Shown here: in pieces, positions 1 to 8,128 of the stretch | Numbering within the stretch: the stretch's first letter is position 1 | Layout of the letters: each line of letters starts with the position of its first letter | Program-made: the position numbers and the translations under genes | NCBI GenBank assembly: GCA_027078475.1 | Contig: JALWYH010000083.1 | Coordinates: forward strand, 1-50,545 | Source: Thermoproteota archaeon | GTDB lineage: Archaea > Korarchaeota > Korarchaeia > Korarchaeales > Korarchaeaceae | Length of the DNA: 50,545 nucleotides | Reading direction: 5' to 3' | Notes under the pieces: model-generated | Database searches by the model: none | Told to the model about the DNA's origin: nothing | What the model saw: only the letters and a program-made list of their open reading frames with translations

Positions 1-207
1 ACTTTATATTATGTAATTTTGGACCCTGTTTTATTTGTAAAGAAGAAATTCATAAAAATAATAAAATATAGTCTACCGATGATTAACTGATTTATATACT
101 TTATTGATCTGTTATTAAACTAAAGATGGTCCGGCCATAGGTCTCATATGTTGAATTCTTCATAGGGACCGCAACGGTAATTACAACTCCCCTCCCCTAA
201 GGAGCTG
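1..207. other. AT-rich intergenic leader
   Basis: This stretch is visibly richer in A and T than the coding DNA that follows and holds no convincing gene. A TATA-like element lies at about 90-98. If it drives the gene at 208, the transcript would carry a leader of roughly 90 nt, which is unusual in a window where many genes look leaderless. An AAGGAG stretch at 199-204 lies only 3 nt before the ATG. The upstream neighbour is outside the window. Confidence 0.5.
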
Positions 208-1188
208 ATGAGCGCGTCCGTGACTGCGTCGGCACCATCCCAGGCGTTCCTCATGGGGGAGCACGCAGTCCTGTATGGATCTCCCGCTCTGGCCCTCAGC
301 GTTGACAGAAGGACATACTCCACGGCGTCCGAGCTGGAGAAGGGTCACATCAGGATCCAATCTGACACCCTCGGCCTGTACGAGGAGAGGGACGGATCCG
401 TCCTGTCGGGGAATCCCGAGCTGGAGAGGGTGGCCAGGGGAGTTAGGGAGATCCTGAGGAGATACGGTATAAGGTACGGGGTGGAGCTCAGGATACGATC
501 TGAGGTTCCAGTGGGCAGCGGCATGGCCTCCTCGGCCTCGGTGGCAGCCGCCGTGTCCAAGTCCATGGATGGACTCTTTGACATGGGGATGAATCAGGAG
601 GAGCTGCTGGAGTCAGTGTACCTATTCGAGAGGATAATACATGGAAAGGCCAGCAAGACGGGCCCCGCATGCGCCGTCCTAGGCGGGGTCATATGGGTGG
701 AGTGGAGGGATAATGGTGAGATGGTCGCCAGCAGCCTGGGGTTCAGGGACGTTCCCATCGCCATCGCCTGCACCGGCAAGCCGAGTCGCACCAAGGAGAT
801 GATAGAGAGGGTGAGCGAGCTGGGCTCCCTCGCGCCGGGGGTCAGGGACAGGGTGGTCGGGGCCATCTCGGAGCTGGTGATAACAGGTAGGGAGGCCCTC
901 ATGGGGGAAGATTACCGACTATTGGGCAGATTGATGGACATTGATCAGGGTCTGCTCTACGCCTTGGGAGTCAGCAGTTGGGAGATCGAGAGGATAGTTT
1001 GGATGGCCAGGAGGGAGGGTTCTTACGGAGCCAAGCTGTCAGGTGCCGGTGGAGGAGGGTGCGTGGTCGCGCTGCACCCCCGACCCGAATCTCTGGCGAG
1101 GAGGCTCACCGACATCTCGGAGATCTCCTTCCCGGCCAGGGTGGCGAGGGAGGGGGCGAGAATTGAATCGAGCGGGGACTGGGGCTGA
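208..1188 (+). CDS. mvk: GHMP kinase, mevalonate kinase family
   Basis: The 326-residue protein has the three GHMP-kinase landmarks. The N-terminal motif GEHAVLYG is at residues 17-24, the glycine-rich ATP-binding loop VPVGSGMASSASV at about 100-112, and the C-terminal KLSGAGGGG at about 278-286. Family knowledge: mevalonate kinase phosphorylates mevalonate with ATP, the first phosphorylation toward isoprenoid lipids. One oddity is that the segment HGKASKTGPACAVLGG (145-160) aligns with the family pattern (H/Q)GxxSxxD...GG, and the catalytic Asp is Gly152 here. The enzyme may use altered chemistry or act on another substrate. It stands alone and converges on nicotinate phosphoribosyltransferase. 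ATG 208 follows AAGGAG closely; a GTG at 220 is a possible alternative start. Confidence 0.8.
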   Translation: MSASVTASAPSQAFLMGEHAVLYGSPALALSVDRRTYSTASELEKGHIRIQSDTLGLYEERDGSVLSGNPELERVARGVREILRRYGIRYGVELRIRSEVPVGSGMASSASVAAAVSKSMDGLFDMGMNQEELLESVYLFERIIHGKASKTGPACAVLGGVIWVEWRDNGEMVASSLGFRDVPIAIACTGKPSRTKEMIERVSELGSLAPGVRDRVVGAISELVITGREALMGEDYRLLGRLMDIDQGLLYALGVSSWEIERIVWMARREGSYGAKLSGAGGGGCVVALHPRPESLARRLTDISEISFPARVAREGARIESSGDWG

Positions 1189-1206
1189 GGTCTGGATGTG
1201 ATCGGA

Positions 1207-2400
1207 TCAGAGGCTCTCCCCCAGCTCCCTCAACCTCCTCAGCATGGCCTTCGTCCGCTCGTTGACCTCCTCGAGATCCCTCACCTCGTAGGTCAGCCTG
1301 CCGGAGTCGAGGATCTTACTGTAAGCGGGGACCATTCTCCTGCCGCAAACCGGGCACGTGGGGGGTTCCGAGCCCCTCGGGACGTATCCGTAGGTGAGGT
1401 GCTCCTCGCAGATGTAGAGATCCTTGGCCCCTGACTTTATGCCCCTCTTCGCCCTGGGCTCTCCCTCGACCTCCACTATGTCCATACCGAAGTCGACGGG
1501 CTTCGCTCCCATTATGTGGGAGCCGACTCCGAACGCGTCCGCCCCGGCTTCCGAGTACTCCCTCACCGTGTACTCGTTCAGGCCCCCGGACACGAAGATC
1601 TTCACGTGCTTGAATCCCCTGATGTCGAGTTCCCACCTGACCTCCCTTATTATATCGGACATCCTTCCCCTCCTCGATCCGGGCGTGTCGAGCCTCACGC
1701 CCTCGAGCCTCTCCCCGAGCGCTCGGGCCGCCATTATGGCCTCTGTCTTCTCATCGTAGAAAGTATCGACTAGGGCTATCCTAGGGACATCCGGGGGGAG
1801 CACCTCGTCGAAGGACCTCCAGGCCCTAACTTGATCCCCGAACAGAATTATCATGGCGTGCGGCATGGTCCCGACCGGCTTGAAGCCGATCTCCTCCAGC
1901 AGAATCCCGGAGGATCCGTCGAGCCCACCTATGAGGCTTGCCCTCTCGTAAGCGAGGCTGACCGCGGGGTGCTGCCTCCTTATCCCGAAGTTGACCACCG
2001 GCTTGTCGCCAGCCGCGAACTTCACCCTGGCAGCCATGGTCGCCACGCCGGAGAGGCTGCAGAGAAAGCCGAGGATGGACGTCTCCAGGGGACCTATCTC
2101 CGAGTATGGTCCCTCAATTCTCATGACGGGTATCCATGGCCTCAGGAGGCTCCCATCCGGGAGGGAATACACATCGAGATTCCTGCCCTCCAGGAGCTTG
2201 GCCACCTCCTCGACTCCGGCGAGGATACCCCAAGGAACCCCGTTGGGCAGGGACCTGGCTGCCACCTCCATGACGACGCGTTTGTCGGCCAGGTCTCTCT
2301 CCCGAAGCACCCGCATGGTCCTGAGGAAGTAGACATCTGTCACCTTGCCCTCCCTTATCTCACTCCCGGAAATCACGAAGAACTCATCCTTCCTCCCCAT
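1207..2400 (-). CDS. pncB: Nicotinate phosphoribosyltransferase
   Basis: This 397-residue enzyme would convert nicotinate and PRPP to nicotinate mononucleotide in NAD salvage. Supporting signals are the N-terminal segment after MGRKDEFF, the central NFGIRRQHPAV stretch, LVDTFYDEKTEA, RLDTPGSRRGRM and the phosphate-binding region FVSGGLNEYTV followed by GVGSHIMGA. A C-terminal zinc-ribbon-like pair (CEEH ... CPVCG) matches the zinc knuckle known in archaeal members of the family. A TATA-like element at about 2432-2440 lies 36 bp upstream. The gene is the first unit downstream of tRNA-Asn on the same strand and could be co-transcribed with it. Confidence 0.9.
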   Translation of the reverse strand: MGRKDEFFVISGSEIREGKVTDVYFLRTMRVLRERDLADKRVVMEVAARSLPNGVPWGILAGVEEVAKLLEGRNLDVYSLPDGSLLRPWIPVMRIEGPYSEIGPLETSILGFLCSLSGVATMAARVKFAAGDKPVVNFGIRRQHPAVSLAYERASLIGGLDGSSGILLEEIGFKPVGTMPHAMIILFGDQVRAWRSFDEVLPPDVPRIALVDTFYDEKTEAIMAARALGERLEGVRLDTPGSRRGRMSDIIREVRWELDIRGFKHVKIFVSGGLNEYTVREYSEAGADAFGVGSHIMGAKPVDFGMDIVEVEGEPRAKRGIKSGAKDLYICEEHLTYGYVPRGSEPPTCPVCGRRMVPAYSKILDSGRLTYEVRDLEEVNERTKAMLRRLRELGESL

Positions 2401-2445
2401 TTTCGGGACACCATGGGAGGGACCCCGATGAGCTTAAAACCGAGA

Positions 2446-2522
2446 TGGCGGCGGGGGTGGGATTCGAACCCACGACCTCCCGGTTAACAGCCGGGCGCTC
2501 TACCTGGCTAAGCTACCCCGCC
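2446..2522 (-). tRNA. tRNA-Asn (GTT), CCA encoded
   Basis: The minus strand folds as a complete cloverleaf. Acceptor GGCGGGG pairs perfectly with CCCCGCC, the D arm is GCTT...GAGC, and the anticodon stem CCCGG/CCGGG encloses CTGTTAA (anticodon GTT, Asn). The T arm is GTGGG TTCGAAT CCCAC. The discriminator is G at 2449, and the terminal CCA is encoded at 2446-2448. No intron is seen. It lies upstream of the nicotinate phosphoribosyltransferase gene. Confidence 0.97.
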
Positions 2523-2551
2523 CTTCCGATGGGCAGGTTGATGGTCCCCGA

Positions 2552-2568
2552 GATAGTATAAAAAGGTT
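2552..2568. promoter_or_regulatory. TATA element between tRNA-Asn and amidotransferase
   Basis: The sequence TATAAAAAGG (about 2557-2566) is a good archaeal TATA box. It lies about 34 bp before the amidotransferase ATG at 2595 and, read on the other strand, about 39 bp before the tRNA-Asn 5' end. It may serve both directions. Confidence 0.55.
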
Positions 2569-2594
2569 GGCTCGTCCCTCCCGTGGGGTCGATC

Positions 2595-3308
2595 ATGTGC
2601 AGGATGGCTGCCTTCCTGTCCAAGAGGCCGGTGCCCGGGTACGAGGTGGAGGATTTCTTGGATAGAGTAGCTGGGATGGCAAGCCGCGGTAGGTCGATGA
2701 GGAGGGACGGTATGGGTCATCCCCACGGCTGGGGAATGGCCGCCTTCCTCAGAGGGAGGCCCATTCTCTATGTCAGGGAGACATTTCCCTTGTGGAGGAG
2801 GAATTTCTACGCCAGATTCAGGGCGGATTCGCTCCTCATTCACGCCAGAGCCGCCTCGGTGGGCAAGGTCAGCTTCGAGAACACGCACCCCTTCTCCAGG
2901 GTGGTAGGGAGGAGGATGTGGTTCCTGGCTCACAACGGGTCAGTCAAGGGGATCAGGGATGAGAGGGCGCTGGGCAAGACCGATAGCGAGGCGATGATGC
3001 TCAGGCTCACCGATGGTGACATGGGGATCGACGGGCTGGCGGAGAAGATCAGGAAGCTGAGGGATGAGTTCTGGGACGGTCTGTCGTCCATGACTTTTCT
3101 GCTGGTGAGTGGGAGGAGGATCTACGCGCTGAAGGGTGCCAAGGAGCGGCCGGACTACTTCAACCTATACGTGAAGAGGGATGAAGGCATGATAGCCCTC
3201 TCCTCAGAGCCGTTGGACGGAGGGGAATGGGAGGAGCTGGATAACTGGACCCTCCACCTGTTCAGGAGGACCAAAGACGGGATAGAGGAGGAAGAGAGGA
3301 GGATATGA
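2595..3308 (+). CDS. Class II glutamine amidotransferase (YafJ-like)
   Basis: I place the start at ATG 2595, because this gives Met-Cys-Arg at the N terminus and Cys2 becomes the nucleophile once Met is removed, as class II amidotransferases require. A GTG at 2583 would bury it, and the TATA spacing also favours 2595. Family motifs seen are HGWGMA, the HARAAS...NTHPF block and HNGS. At 237 residues it is a stand-alone glutaminase domain without a synthase domain, so the acceptor substrate is unknown. Proteins of this kind (YafJ/EgtC-like) hydrolyse glutamine or cleave gamma-glutamyl amides. The downstream ferredoxin gene is convergent. Confidence 0.82.
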   Translation: MCRMAAFLSKRPVPGYEVEDFLDRVAGMASRGRSMRRDGMGHPHGWGMAAFLRGRPILYVRETFPLWRRNFYARFRADSLLIHARAASVGKVSFENTHPFSRVVGRRMWFLAHNGSVKGIRDERALGKTDSEAMMLRLTDGDMGIDGLAEKIRKLRDEFWDGLSSMTFLLVSGRRIYALKGAKERPDYFNLYVKRDEGMIALSSEPLDGGEWEELDNWTLHLFRRTKDGIEEEERRI

Positions 3309-3322
3309 TCTTCGCTTGCTTT

Positions 3323-3547
3323 CTACTTCTCCCATACTTCCTCCTGAACCACTATCGCGCCCACGGGACATGAGACGGCGCAGGCATGACATATGAAGCA
3401 GTCGGGCTCGTAGCCCTCCCTGGGATAGGCCTTCTTGTTCTCGTTCAGGTGCCATATGTTCGAGGGACACACGTCCACGCAGATGCCACAGCCTATGCAC
3501 TTGTTCTGATCTATATTGAGTATGACGTGGAAGTCCACCTGCACAAC
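3323..3547 (-). CDS. 2[4Fe-4S] ferredoxin
   Basis: A small dicluster ferredoxin, about 74 residues from the GTG chosen here. Two cysteine sets are intact: CIGCGICVDVCP and CFICHACAVSCP. Each would bind one [4Fe-4S] cluster for low-potential electron transfer in the cytoplasm. Start choice: a TATA-like run (minus strand, around 3577-3584) predicts a transcript start near 3554. That leaves GTG 3547 or GTG 3541 as near-leaderless starts and makes GTG 3562 unlikely. It is divergent from the beta-CASP-like gene at 3615, and no redox partner gene is adjacent. Confidence 0.85.
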   Translation of the reverse strand, partial: VVQVDFHVILNIDQNKCIGCGICVDVCPSNIWHLNENKKAYPREGYEPDCFICHACAVSCPVGAIVVQEEVWEK

Positions 3548-3575
3548 TGCCAGGACGATCACCCGTCCCCACCAT

Positions 3576-3594
3576 CATAAAAAATTGATAAAGG
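3576..3594. promoter_or_regulatory. Divergent TATA region, ferredoxin / metallo-hydrolase
   Basis: The A/T run ATAAAAAATTGATAAAG lies in the 67-bp gap between two divergent genes. Read rightward, its centre near 3589 is 26 nt before GTG 3615, predicting a leaderless transcript. Read leftward, its centre near 3580 is about 33 nt before GTG 3547. Confidence 0.55.
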
Positions 3595-3614
3595 TATCCA
3601 CGGGGTTCCTCCCC

Positions 3615-5084
3615 GTGGAGGTCAGGATATTCGGTGGGGTCGGGGAGATAGGGGGCAACAAGGTGCTCATATCGTCCCCCGACAGGAGGGCCATCATGCT
3701 CGACTTCGGGAAGAGCTTCTCCCGCGAGGATGCCTTCTTCCAGTATCCCTTCATGCCCCCCATGTTCCCGGGGGATTACTTCAAGACCGGACTGCTACCT
3801 CCCTCTGAGGGGCCGGAGTGGAGGATGAGAGGATACGAGATAGGAGGCCTGTTCATCAGCCACGCCCACCTAGACCACTGGGGGTACCTGCCGCTCATCC
3901 ACAGGGAGATACCGGTCCACCTGGGGCGGGCGGGAAGGACTATCCTCGAGGCCTACAGGTCGATGGGTTCGAGGGACTTGGCGGCCCTGGGGGAGCTCAG
4001 GATGGGGACCTTCAGTACCGGCGATGTCCTAGAGGTCGACGGGCTCACCTTGGTCCCGGTGCACGTCGATCACTCTGTTCCGGGAGCGTACGGGTTCCTG
4101 GTGGATTGCTGCTCGAAGAGGGTGGCCTACACGGGGGACCTGAGGATGCACGGCCCCAGGCGGGACATGACCGAGGATTTCATCGACATCCTAGCAGAGG
4201 AGGGTGTGGACCTCCTCTTGATGGAGGCCACCAAGGTGGCTCCCGAGAACGACCCGGAGTCCTCCCTCGTCAAGGTGCTGGAGAACAGGATATGGTACAG
4301 GTGGAGGAGGGAGCCCCCGAAGAGGGTGAACTTCGAGGTCTCCACCGAGGACGAGGTCGGGGAGAGGATGAGGGGGGTGCTCGAGGGTAGCGAAGGGCTG
4401 ATACTGGTCGAGGTTTCCCCAACCGATGTGGACAGGGTGAGGACTGTCTGCGAAGTTGCGAGGGCTCTCGGCAGGAAGCTGGTGATGGATGAGAGGGTTG
4501 GGTTCATGGCCGATGCCCTGAGCGACGTGGGAATCTCGGACCTTCCCAGACCTGGTGACTACCTCCTCTGGAGGAGGAGAAGGAGGGGGAAAGATGGGAC
4601 AGAGGTGAAGCTGGGTTCCAGGGAGCCCAGGGGCCTCCTAGATTTCATTGGGAGAGTTGAGGACAGGGGAGGCCCGGACTCGGTGCTGTGGGGCGACTCA
4701 AGGAGGAGAATCCTCGAGGACGGGGGCTCTCACTTCGTGATCACCAGCAACGCCACCAGGTTCCTCTACGAGATACCCATGGGGATGAAGCCGACCATGG
4801 AGTTCGTGATGAGTAGATCCGAGCCCTTCAGCGAGGAGACGGCCCTCTCCCTGGATAGGCTCATGAACTGGTTGCTGATCTACGGGATCCACAGGTACTA
4901 CAGGATACACGTGTCCGGCCACATCTCACCGGATCAGATATCGGATGTGCTGGAGAGGGTGAATCCCAAGAGGGTGGTCCCCATCCACACCGAGCACCCG
5001 GACCTCTTCGACCTGTACGTCCCCAAGAGCATGAGGGAAGGTGGCATCCTCCTCCCGGAGATCGGGAGGCCCATCACTCCATGA
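3615..5084 (+). CDS. Metallo-beta-lactamase/beta-CASP-type ribonuclease (RNase J-like)
   Basis: The reading frame extends upstream, but the homologous part begins at VEVRIFGGVGEIGGN, so GTG 3615 is chosen (489 residues); the TATA spacing of 26 nt agrees. The metal-binding HAHLDH motif is at residues 83-88, DHSVPGAYGF and YTGDLRMHG follow, and the C-terminal region HVSGHIS...IHTEHPDLF resembles the last motifs of RNase J-type enzymes. Family knowledge: these zinc enzymes cut or exonucleolytically trim RNA. The middle of the protein is long and Arg-rich. Whether this one acts on RNA or another phosphodiester cannot be told from sequence alone. Confidence 0.75.
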   Translation: MEVRIFGGVGEIGGNKVLISSPDRRAIMLDFGKSFSREDAFFQYPFMPPMFPGDYFKTGLLPPSEGPEWRMRGYEIGGLFISHAHLDHWGYLPLIHREIPVHLGRAGRTILEAYRSMGSRDLAALGELRMGTFSTGDVLEVDGLTLVPVHVDHSVPGAYGFLVDCCSKRVAYTGDLRMHGPRRDMTEDFIDILAEEGVDLLLMEATKVAPENDPESSLVKVLENRIWYRWRREPPKRVNFEVSTEDEVGERMRGVLEGSEGLILVEVSPTDVDRVRTVCEVARALGRKLVMDERVGFMADALSDVGISDLPRPGDYLLWRRRRRGKDGTEVKLGSREPRGLLDFIGRVEDRGGPDSVLWGDSRRRILEDGGSHFVITSNATRFLYEIPMGMKPTMEFVMSRSEPFSEETALSLDRLMNWLLIYGIHRYYRIHVSGHISPDQISDVLERVNPKRVVPIHTEHPDLFDLYVPKSMREGGILLPEIGRPITP

Positions 5085-5140
5085 TGGCGCAAATTTATCC
5101 CATCTCCCCGGAGCCTATCAGGCGCGTCGGGTGACGAGGG

Positions 5141-6268
5141 ATGTACCCAAGGAGCGAGTTGGACGCGAGGATCCGCAGGCTCAGGAGGTGGATGAGCAGG
5201 AGGGGCATCGATCTCTCGATCATCAGTTCCCCGAGCAACATGCTTTACCTGGCCGGCACGTCCGAGGCCGAGGTGCTAGTCGTGCCCCTGGATGGGGACC
5301 CCTACCTCGTGGCGAGGTACGCCTTCGGCGACGAGATAGCGCGCGAGAGGTCCCCGTATCACGTAGAGGTTCAGAGACCCTATTACGGGACCAGTGGCAA
5401 GGAGGTGAGGAACCCCAGCGTCTTCGATCTGCTGGCCGAGAGGCACGGCAGGGTCAGGAAGATAGCGGTCGACTTCCTCTCATCAGAGGACCTGGTTGAG
5501 AAGCTGAGGAAGAGGTTCAAGAGAGGAAAGAAGAGCGCGGCGATCATCAGCCTGGAGGATCAGCTGAGGAGGATGAGGATCGTGAAGAGCGACTACGAGC
5601 TCGGTCTGATGAGGGAGAGCGCCTCCATAGCGATAAGGGCGTTCCAATCCCTGGAGATAGGAGTCGGCATGACCGAGAGGGAAATAGCCAACCGCCTTGA
5701 GTTCGAGATGCGCGAGCTCGGCGCCGACGGACCCAGCTTCCCCTCGATAGTTGCCAGCGGCTCCAACTCATTCAACGCCCATCACGTCAACACCGAGAGG
5801 AGGGTGGGGGAGGGGGAGATCCTCCTCATGGACTTCGGGGCCAAGTACATGGGGTACTGCAGCGACATGACGAGGACCTTCTACCTAGGCAGGCCACCGG
5901 ATGACTTCCTCGGGAGGTACGACGCGGTCCTGAATGCCCAGCTCAGGGCTCTGGATTATATAAGGGACGGGGTTCCCATGGAGAGGCCCGATATAGAGGC
6001 CAGGAAGGTCCTCAAGGAGGCCGGGCTCTTGGAGTACTTCGTCCACTCCCTGGGCCACGGCATCGGTATAGACATCCACGAGTTCATCAGGCTTCTGGTG
6101 GGGAAGGGAGGAAGGCTTCAGGAGGGCATGACCGTCACCGATGAGCCGGGCATATATGTGAGGGGATGGGGAGGTATTAGGATAGAGGACACCGTCGTAG
6201 TGGGCAGGAACGGCGGGGTGCTCCTGACGGGGGAGCTGCCCAAGGACCCAGACTACCTGAGGAGGTAA
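5141..6268 (+). CDS. M24 metallopeptidase (Xaa-Pro dipeptidase-like)
   Basis: The 375-residue protein has an N-terminal creatinase/prolidase-like domain (about 1-135) and a C-terminal M24 'pita-bread' domain. All five metal ligands are present: Asp231 and Asp242 (MDFGAKYMGYCSDMTRTF), His306 (LGHGIGIDIHE), Glu335 (TDEPGIYV) and Glu349 (GIRIEDTVVV). Family knowledge: prolidases and Xaa-Pro aminopeptidases release residues next to proline in peptide turnover. A TATA-like element near 5090-5098 and a GGTGA Shine-Dalgarno about 7 nt before ATG 5141 support the start. The gene is followed after 9 nt by a methyltransferase gene, probably co-transcribed. Confidence 0.88.
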   Translation: MYPRSELDARIRRLRRWMSRRGIDLSIISSPSNMLYLAGTSEAEVLVVPLDGDPYLVARYAFGDEIARERSPYHVEVQRPYYGTSGKEVRNPSVFDLLAERHGRVRKIAVDFLSSEDLVEKLRKRFKRGKKSAAIISLEDQLRRMRIVKSDYELGLMRESASIAIRAFQSLEIGVGMTEREIANRLEFEMRELGADGPSFPSIVASGSNSFNAHHVNTERRVGEGEILLMDFGAKYMGYCSDMTRTFYLGRPPDDFLGRYDAVLNAQLRALDYIRDGVPMERPDIEARKVLKEAGLLEYFVHSLGHGIGIDIHEFIRLLVGKGGRLQEGMTVTDEPGIYVRGWGGIRIEDTVVVGRNGGVLLTGELPKDPDYLRR

Positions 6269-6277
6269 GCCGGGGAC

Positions 6278-7441
6278 TTGAGCTGGAGCACAACCGGGGA
6301 GGTCTTTCTGGCTGGGGAAGGTGGCGAGAGGCTCAGGAGGGGCCAGAGGAACATTTACGTCAAGTGGTTATCTTCAGTCAGGGGCCCGGTCCGAAGGGGG
6401 GATCTGGTCGTCATAAGGGGGGAGGATGGTGAGACCCTCGGGCTGGGTTTCTACGAGGATATAGGGGCCATGGCGGTCAGGGTGCTCTCCACTGAGCTGG
6501 AGGAACCGAGGCAGCTGTTCCGACGGAGGCTGGGGGAAGCCCTAGGGCTGAGGGAGAGGCTGAAACTGGACAACTTCTTCAGGTGGGTGCACAGCGAGGC
6601 GGATGCCCTGCCCGGGCTCATAGTGGACGTCTACGATGATGTGGTGGTCATCTCTTCCACATCCGTGGGGATGGATAGGCGCCTGGATGACATATCGGCC
6701 ATGATATCGGAGATATTCAGGCCAGGATCGGTGATCCTGAGGAACGACAGCAGGCCCAGGAGGGAGGTGGGCCTGCCCCAAGAGAGGAGGATTCTGATGG
6801 GCAACAGGGCCGAGGCGGTTATCAGAGAAGGGGGAGCCCTGTTTCATGTCGATGCGCTCAGGGGACAGAAGACCGGGTTCTTCATTGATCAGAGGTTGAA
6901 CAGAATGGAGGTAGACCGCCTCGCCGGTCCTGGCGACAGGGTTCTCGACCTCTACAGTTACACCGGGGGCTTCGCCGTGCACGCGGCCCTGTCTGGAGCG
7001 AGGGTCGTCGCCGTGGAGGAGTCCGAATACGCCGTCGGCGAGATGAGGAGGAACATGCTCCTAAACTCGATCGAGCTGGTGCCGGTGCAATCTAGGGTGA
7101 AGGACTTCCTAGAGGGCAGCTCGGAAGTCTATGACTTGGTGGTGGTGGATCCCCCCGCGCTGGCGCCCAGCAGGGAGATGCTGTCCCGAGCCAAGAGAAC
7201 CTACACCGCGGTGAACGCCTCGGCCATGGAGAGGGTAGCCAGCGGGGGACTGATGTTCACCAGCAGCTGCAGCCAGTTCATAACCAAGGATGAGTTCAGG
7301 AGGATAGCTACTAGGGCGGCTTCCCTCTCGGGGCGAGAGATAACGGTGCTGGGGGAGAGAGGAGCGTCGCCGGATCACCCGGTGGATCCCGCCCATCCCT
7401 GGACCGGATACCTCAAGGGGCTTCTCCTGAGGGTGGAGTGA
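6278..7441 (+). CDS. PUA-domain SAM-dependent RNA methyltransferase (RlmI-like)
   Basis: The 387-residue protein begins with a PUA-like RNA-binding domain (about 1-75, including the segment RRGDLVVIRGEDGETLGLGF). A linker and a Rossmann methyltransferase domain follow. SAM motif I is DRVLDLYSYTGGFAVHAAL, the acidic motif II is VAVEES, and motif IV is VVVDPPALAPS. This layout is that of RlmI, which makes m5C in 23S rRNA; the archaeal target is not established. The start is a TTG at 6278, with GGAGGT about 12 nt upstream overlapping the end of the M24 peptidase gene. The two genes form an apparent operon. Confidence 0.85.
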   Translation: MSWSTTGEVFLAGEGGERLRRGQRNIYVKWLSSVRGPVRRGDLVVIRGEDGETLGLGFYEDIGAMAVRVLSTELEEPRQLFRRRLGEALGLRERLKLDNFFRWVHSEADALPGLIVDVYDDVVVISSTSVGMDRRLDDISAMISEIFRPGSVILRNDSRPRREVGLPQERRILMGNRAEAVIREGGALFHVDALRGQKTGFFIDQRLNRMEVDRLAGPGDRVLDLYSYTGGFAVHAALSGARVVAVEESEYAVGEMRRNMLLNSIELVPVQSRVKDFLEGSSEVYDLVVVDPPALAPSREMLSRAKRTYTAVNASAMERVASGGLMFTSSCSQFITKDEFRRIATRAASLSGREITVLGERGASPDHPVDPAHPWTGYLKGLLLRVE

Positions 7442-7672
7442 TCACAGCTCCAATCTGGTCTGCCTGCCAGCCAGGATCTCGGGCCTCTCGCGGTGCCTGT
7501 AAATCAGTTCCCCGTTCCTGACGTAAACGTAGAGGGTATCTCCGGGCTGCCAGCCGAGCTCTTCGACTAGAGATTTGGGGGCGGTCAGCTGATAGCTCAG
7601 ATATCTCTTGCCCTCCCTCTCCCATCTCTTCACTCTTAGCTTCACGTAGGGCATAACATAATCAGTTGGCAT
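7442..7672 (-). CDS. Small AbrB/SpoVT-like protein
   Basis: A 76-residue protein whose segment LTAPKSLVEELGWQPGDTLYVYVRNGELIYRH fits the swapped-hairpin AbrB/SpoVT pattern of a beta strand, 'P.sl.eelgw.pGD.l.v' and a final strand. Such proteins are usually DNA-binding transition regulators or antitoxins. It overlaps the upstream gene by 11 nt and is its probable operon partner. An internal ATG at 7654 (MPYVKLRV) is a plausible alternative start. No toxin gene is adjacent. Confidence 0.6.
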   Translation of the reverse strand: MPTDYVMPYVKLRVKRWEREGKRYLSYQLTAPKSLVEELGWQPGDTLYVYVRNGELIYRHRERPEILAGRQTRLEL

Positions 7673-8033
7673 ACCTTATGGGCATTTCCTTTCTAGGAAT
7701 GACGAATGCTTTGCCGGCCAGCAGGTCCCTCAGGGCATCCTTCACGTACTTCGACTCGGTCAGGGCCACCTTCACATTGTTGTTGAAGAGGAGCTCGCTC
7801 AGCTCGGGCTCTATATCTTCGCTGAGCACGAGATCCGCCTCCAGTCCCATGAGAATGTCGAGCACGTTCTCCCCCTGGACCCCGCCTATCTCGAGGGAGA
7901 AGGCATCGATCACCACACCTAAATCGCTCAGATCTATGACTACCAGCCCCTTAGCAAGGCTGAAGCCCCTAGATATCCTATTGAACTTTATGTCATCGTT
8001 CCTTTCCTCGATGGGAACAACTAGCCTGGTCAT
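7662..8033 (-). CDS. NifX/dinitrogenase Fe-Mo cofactor-type domain protein
   Basis: A 123-residue protein whose strand/helix order resembles small NifX/NifB-C-terminal domains. It has an N-terminal strand MTRLVVPIEE, then FSLAKGLVVIDL, a Gly-rich turn GGVQGENVLDIL, the strand ADLVLSEDIEP and the helix plus strand NNNVKVALTES. The family normally binds Fe/S or FeMo-cofactor precursors, but no nitrogenase gene is in the window and no conserved Cys/His ligands are seen, so a binding role is speculative. A TATA-like sequence at about 8063-8072 gives a short leader. It overlaps the AbrB-like gene, and the pair is divergent from reverse gyrase. Confidence 0.5.
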   Translation of the reverse strand: MTRLVVPIEERNDDIKFNRISRGFSLAKGLVVIDLSDLGVVIDAFSLEIGGVQGENVLDILMGLEADLVLSEDIEPELSELLFNNNVKVALTESKYVKDALRDLLAGKAFVIPRKEMPIRYAN

Positions 8034-8128
8034 TCCGATCCACTATCCATCACCTCACCCAATGATATAAAGCCTCCAGACTGCATGTTGGATCGAGATA
8101 TTGCACGGGTAGTGCGCGGTGAGTTGAA

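Noticed and set aside
1-207. Replication origin
   Set aside because: The stretch is AT-rich, but no repeated origin-recognition-box-like elements and no Orc1/Cdc6 gene are present.
2583-2594. GTG start of the amidotransferase
   Set aside because: It would put four residues before the Met-Cys that must become the N-terminal nucleophile, and it lies upstream of the transcript start predicted from the TATA box.
7442-8033. Toxin-antitoxin module
   Set aside because: The AbrB-like protein could be an antitoxin, but its partner resembles a NifX-type domain rather than any toxin family I know.
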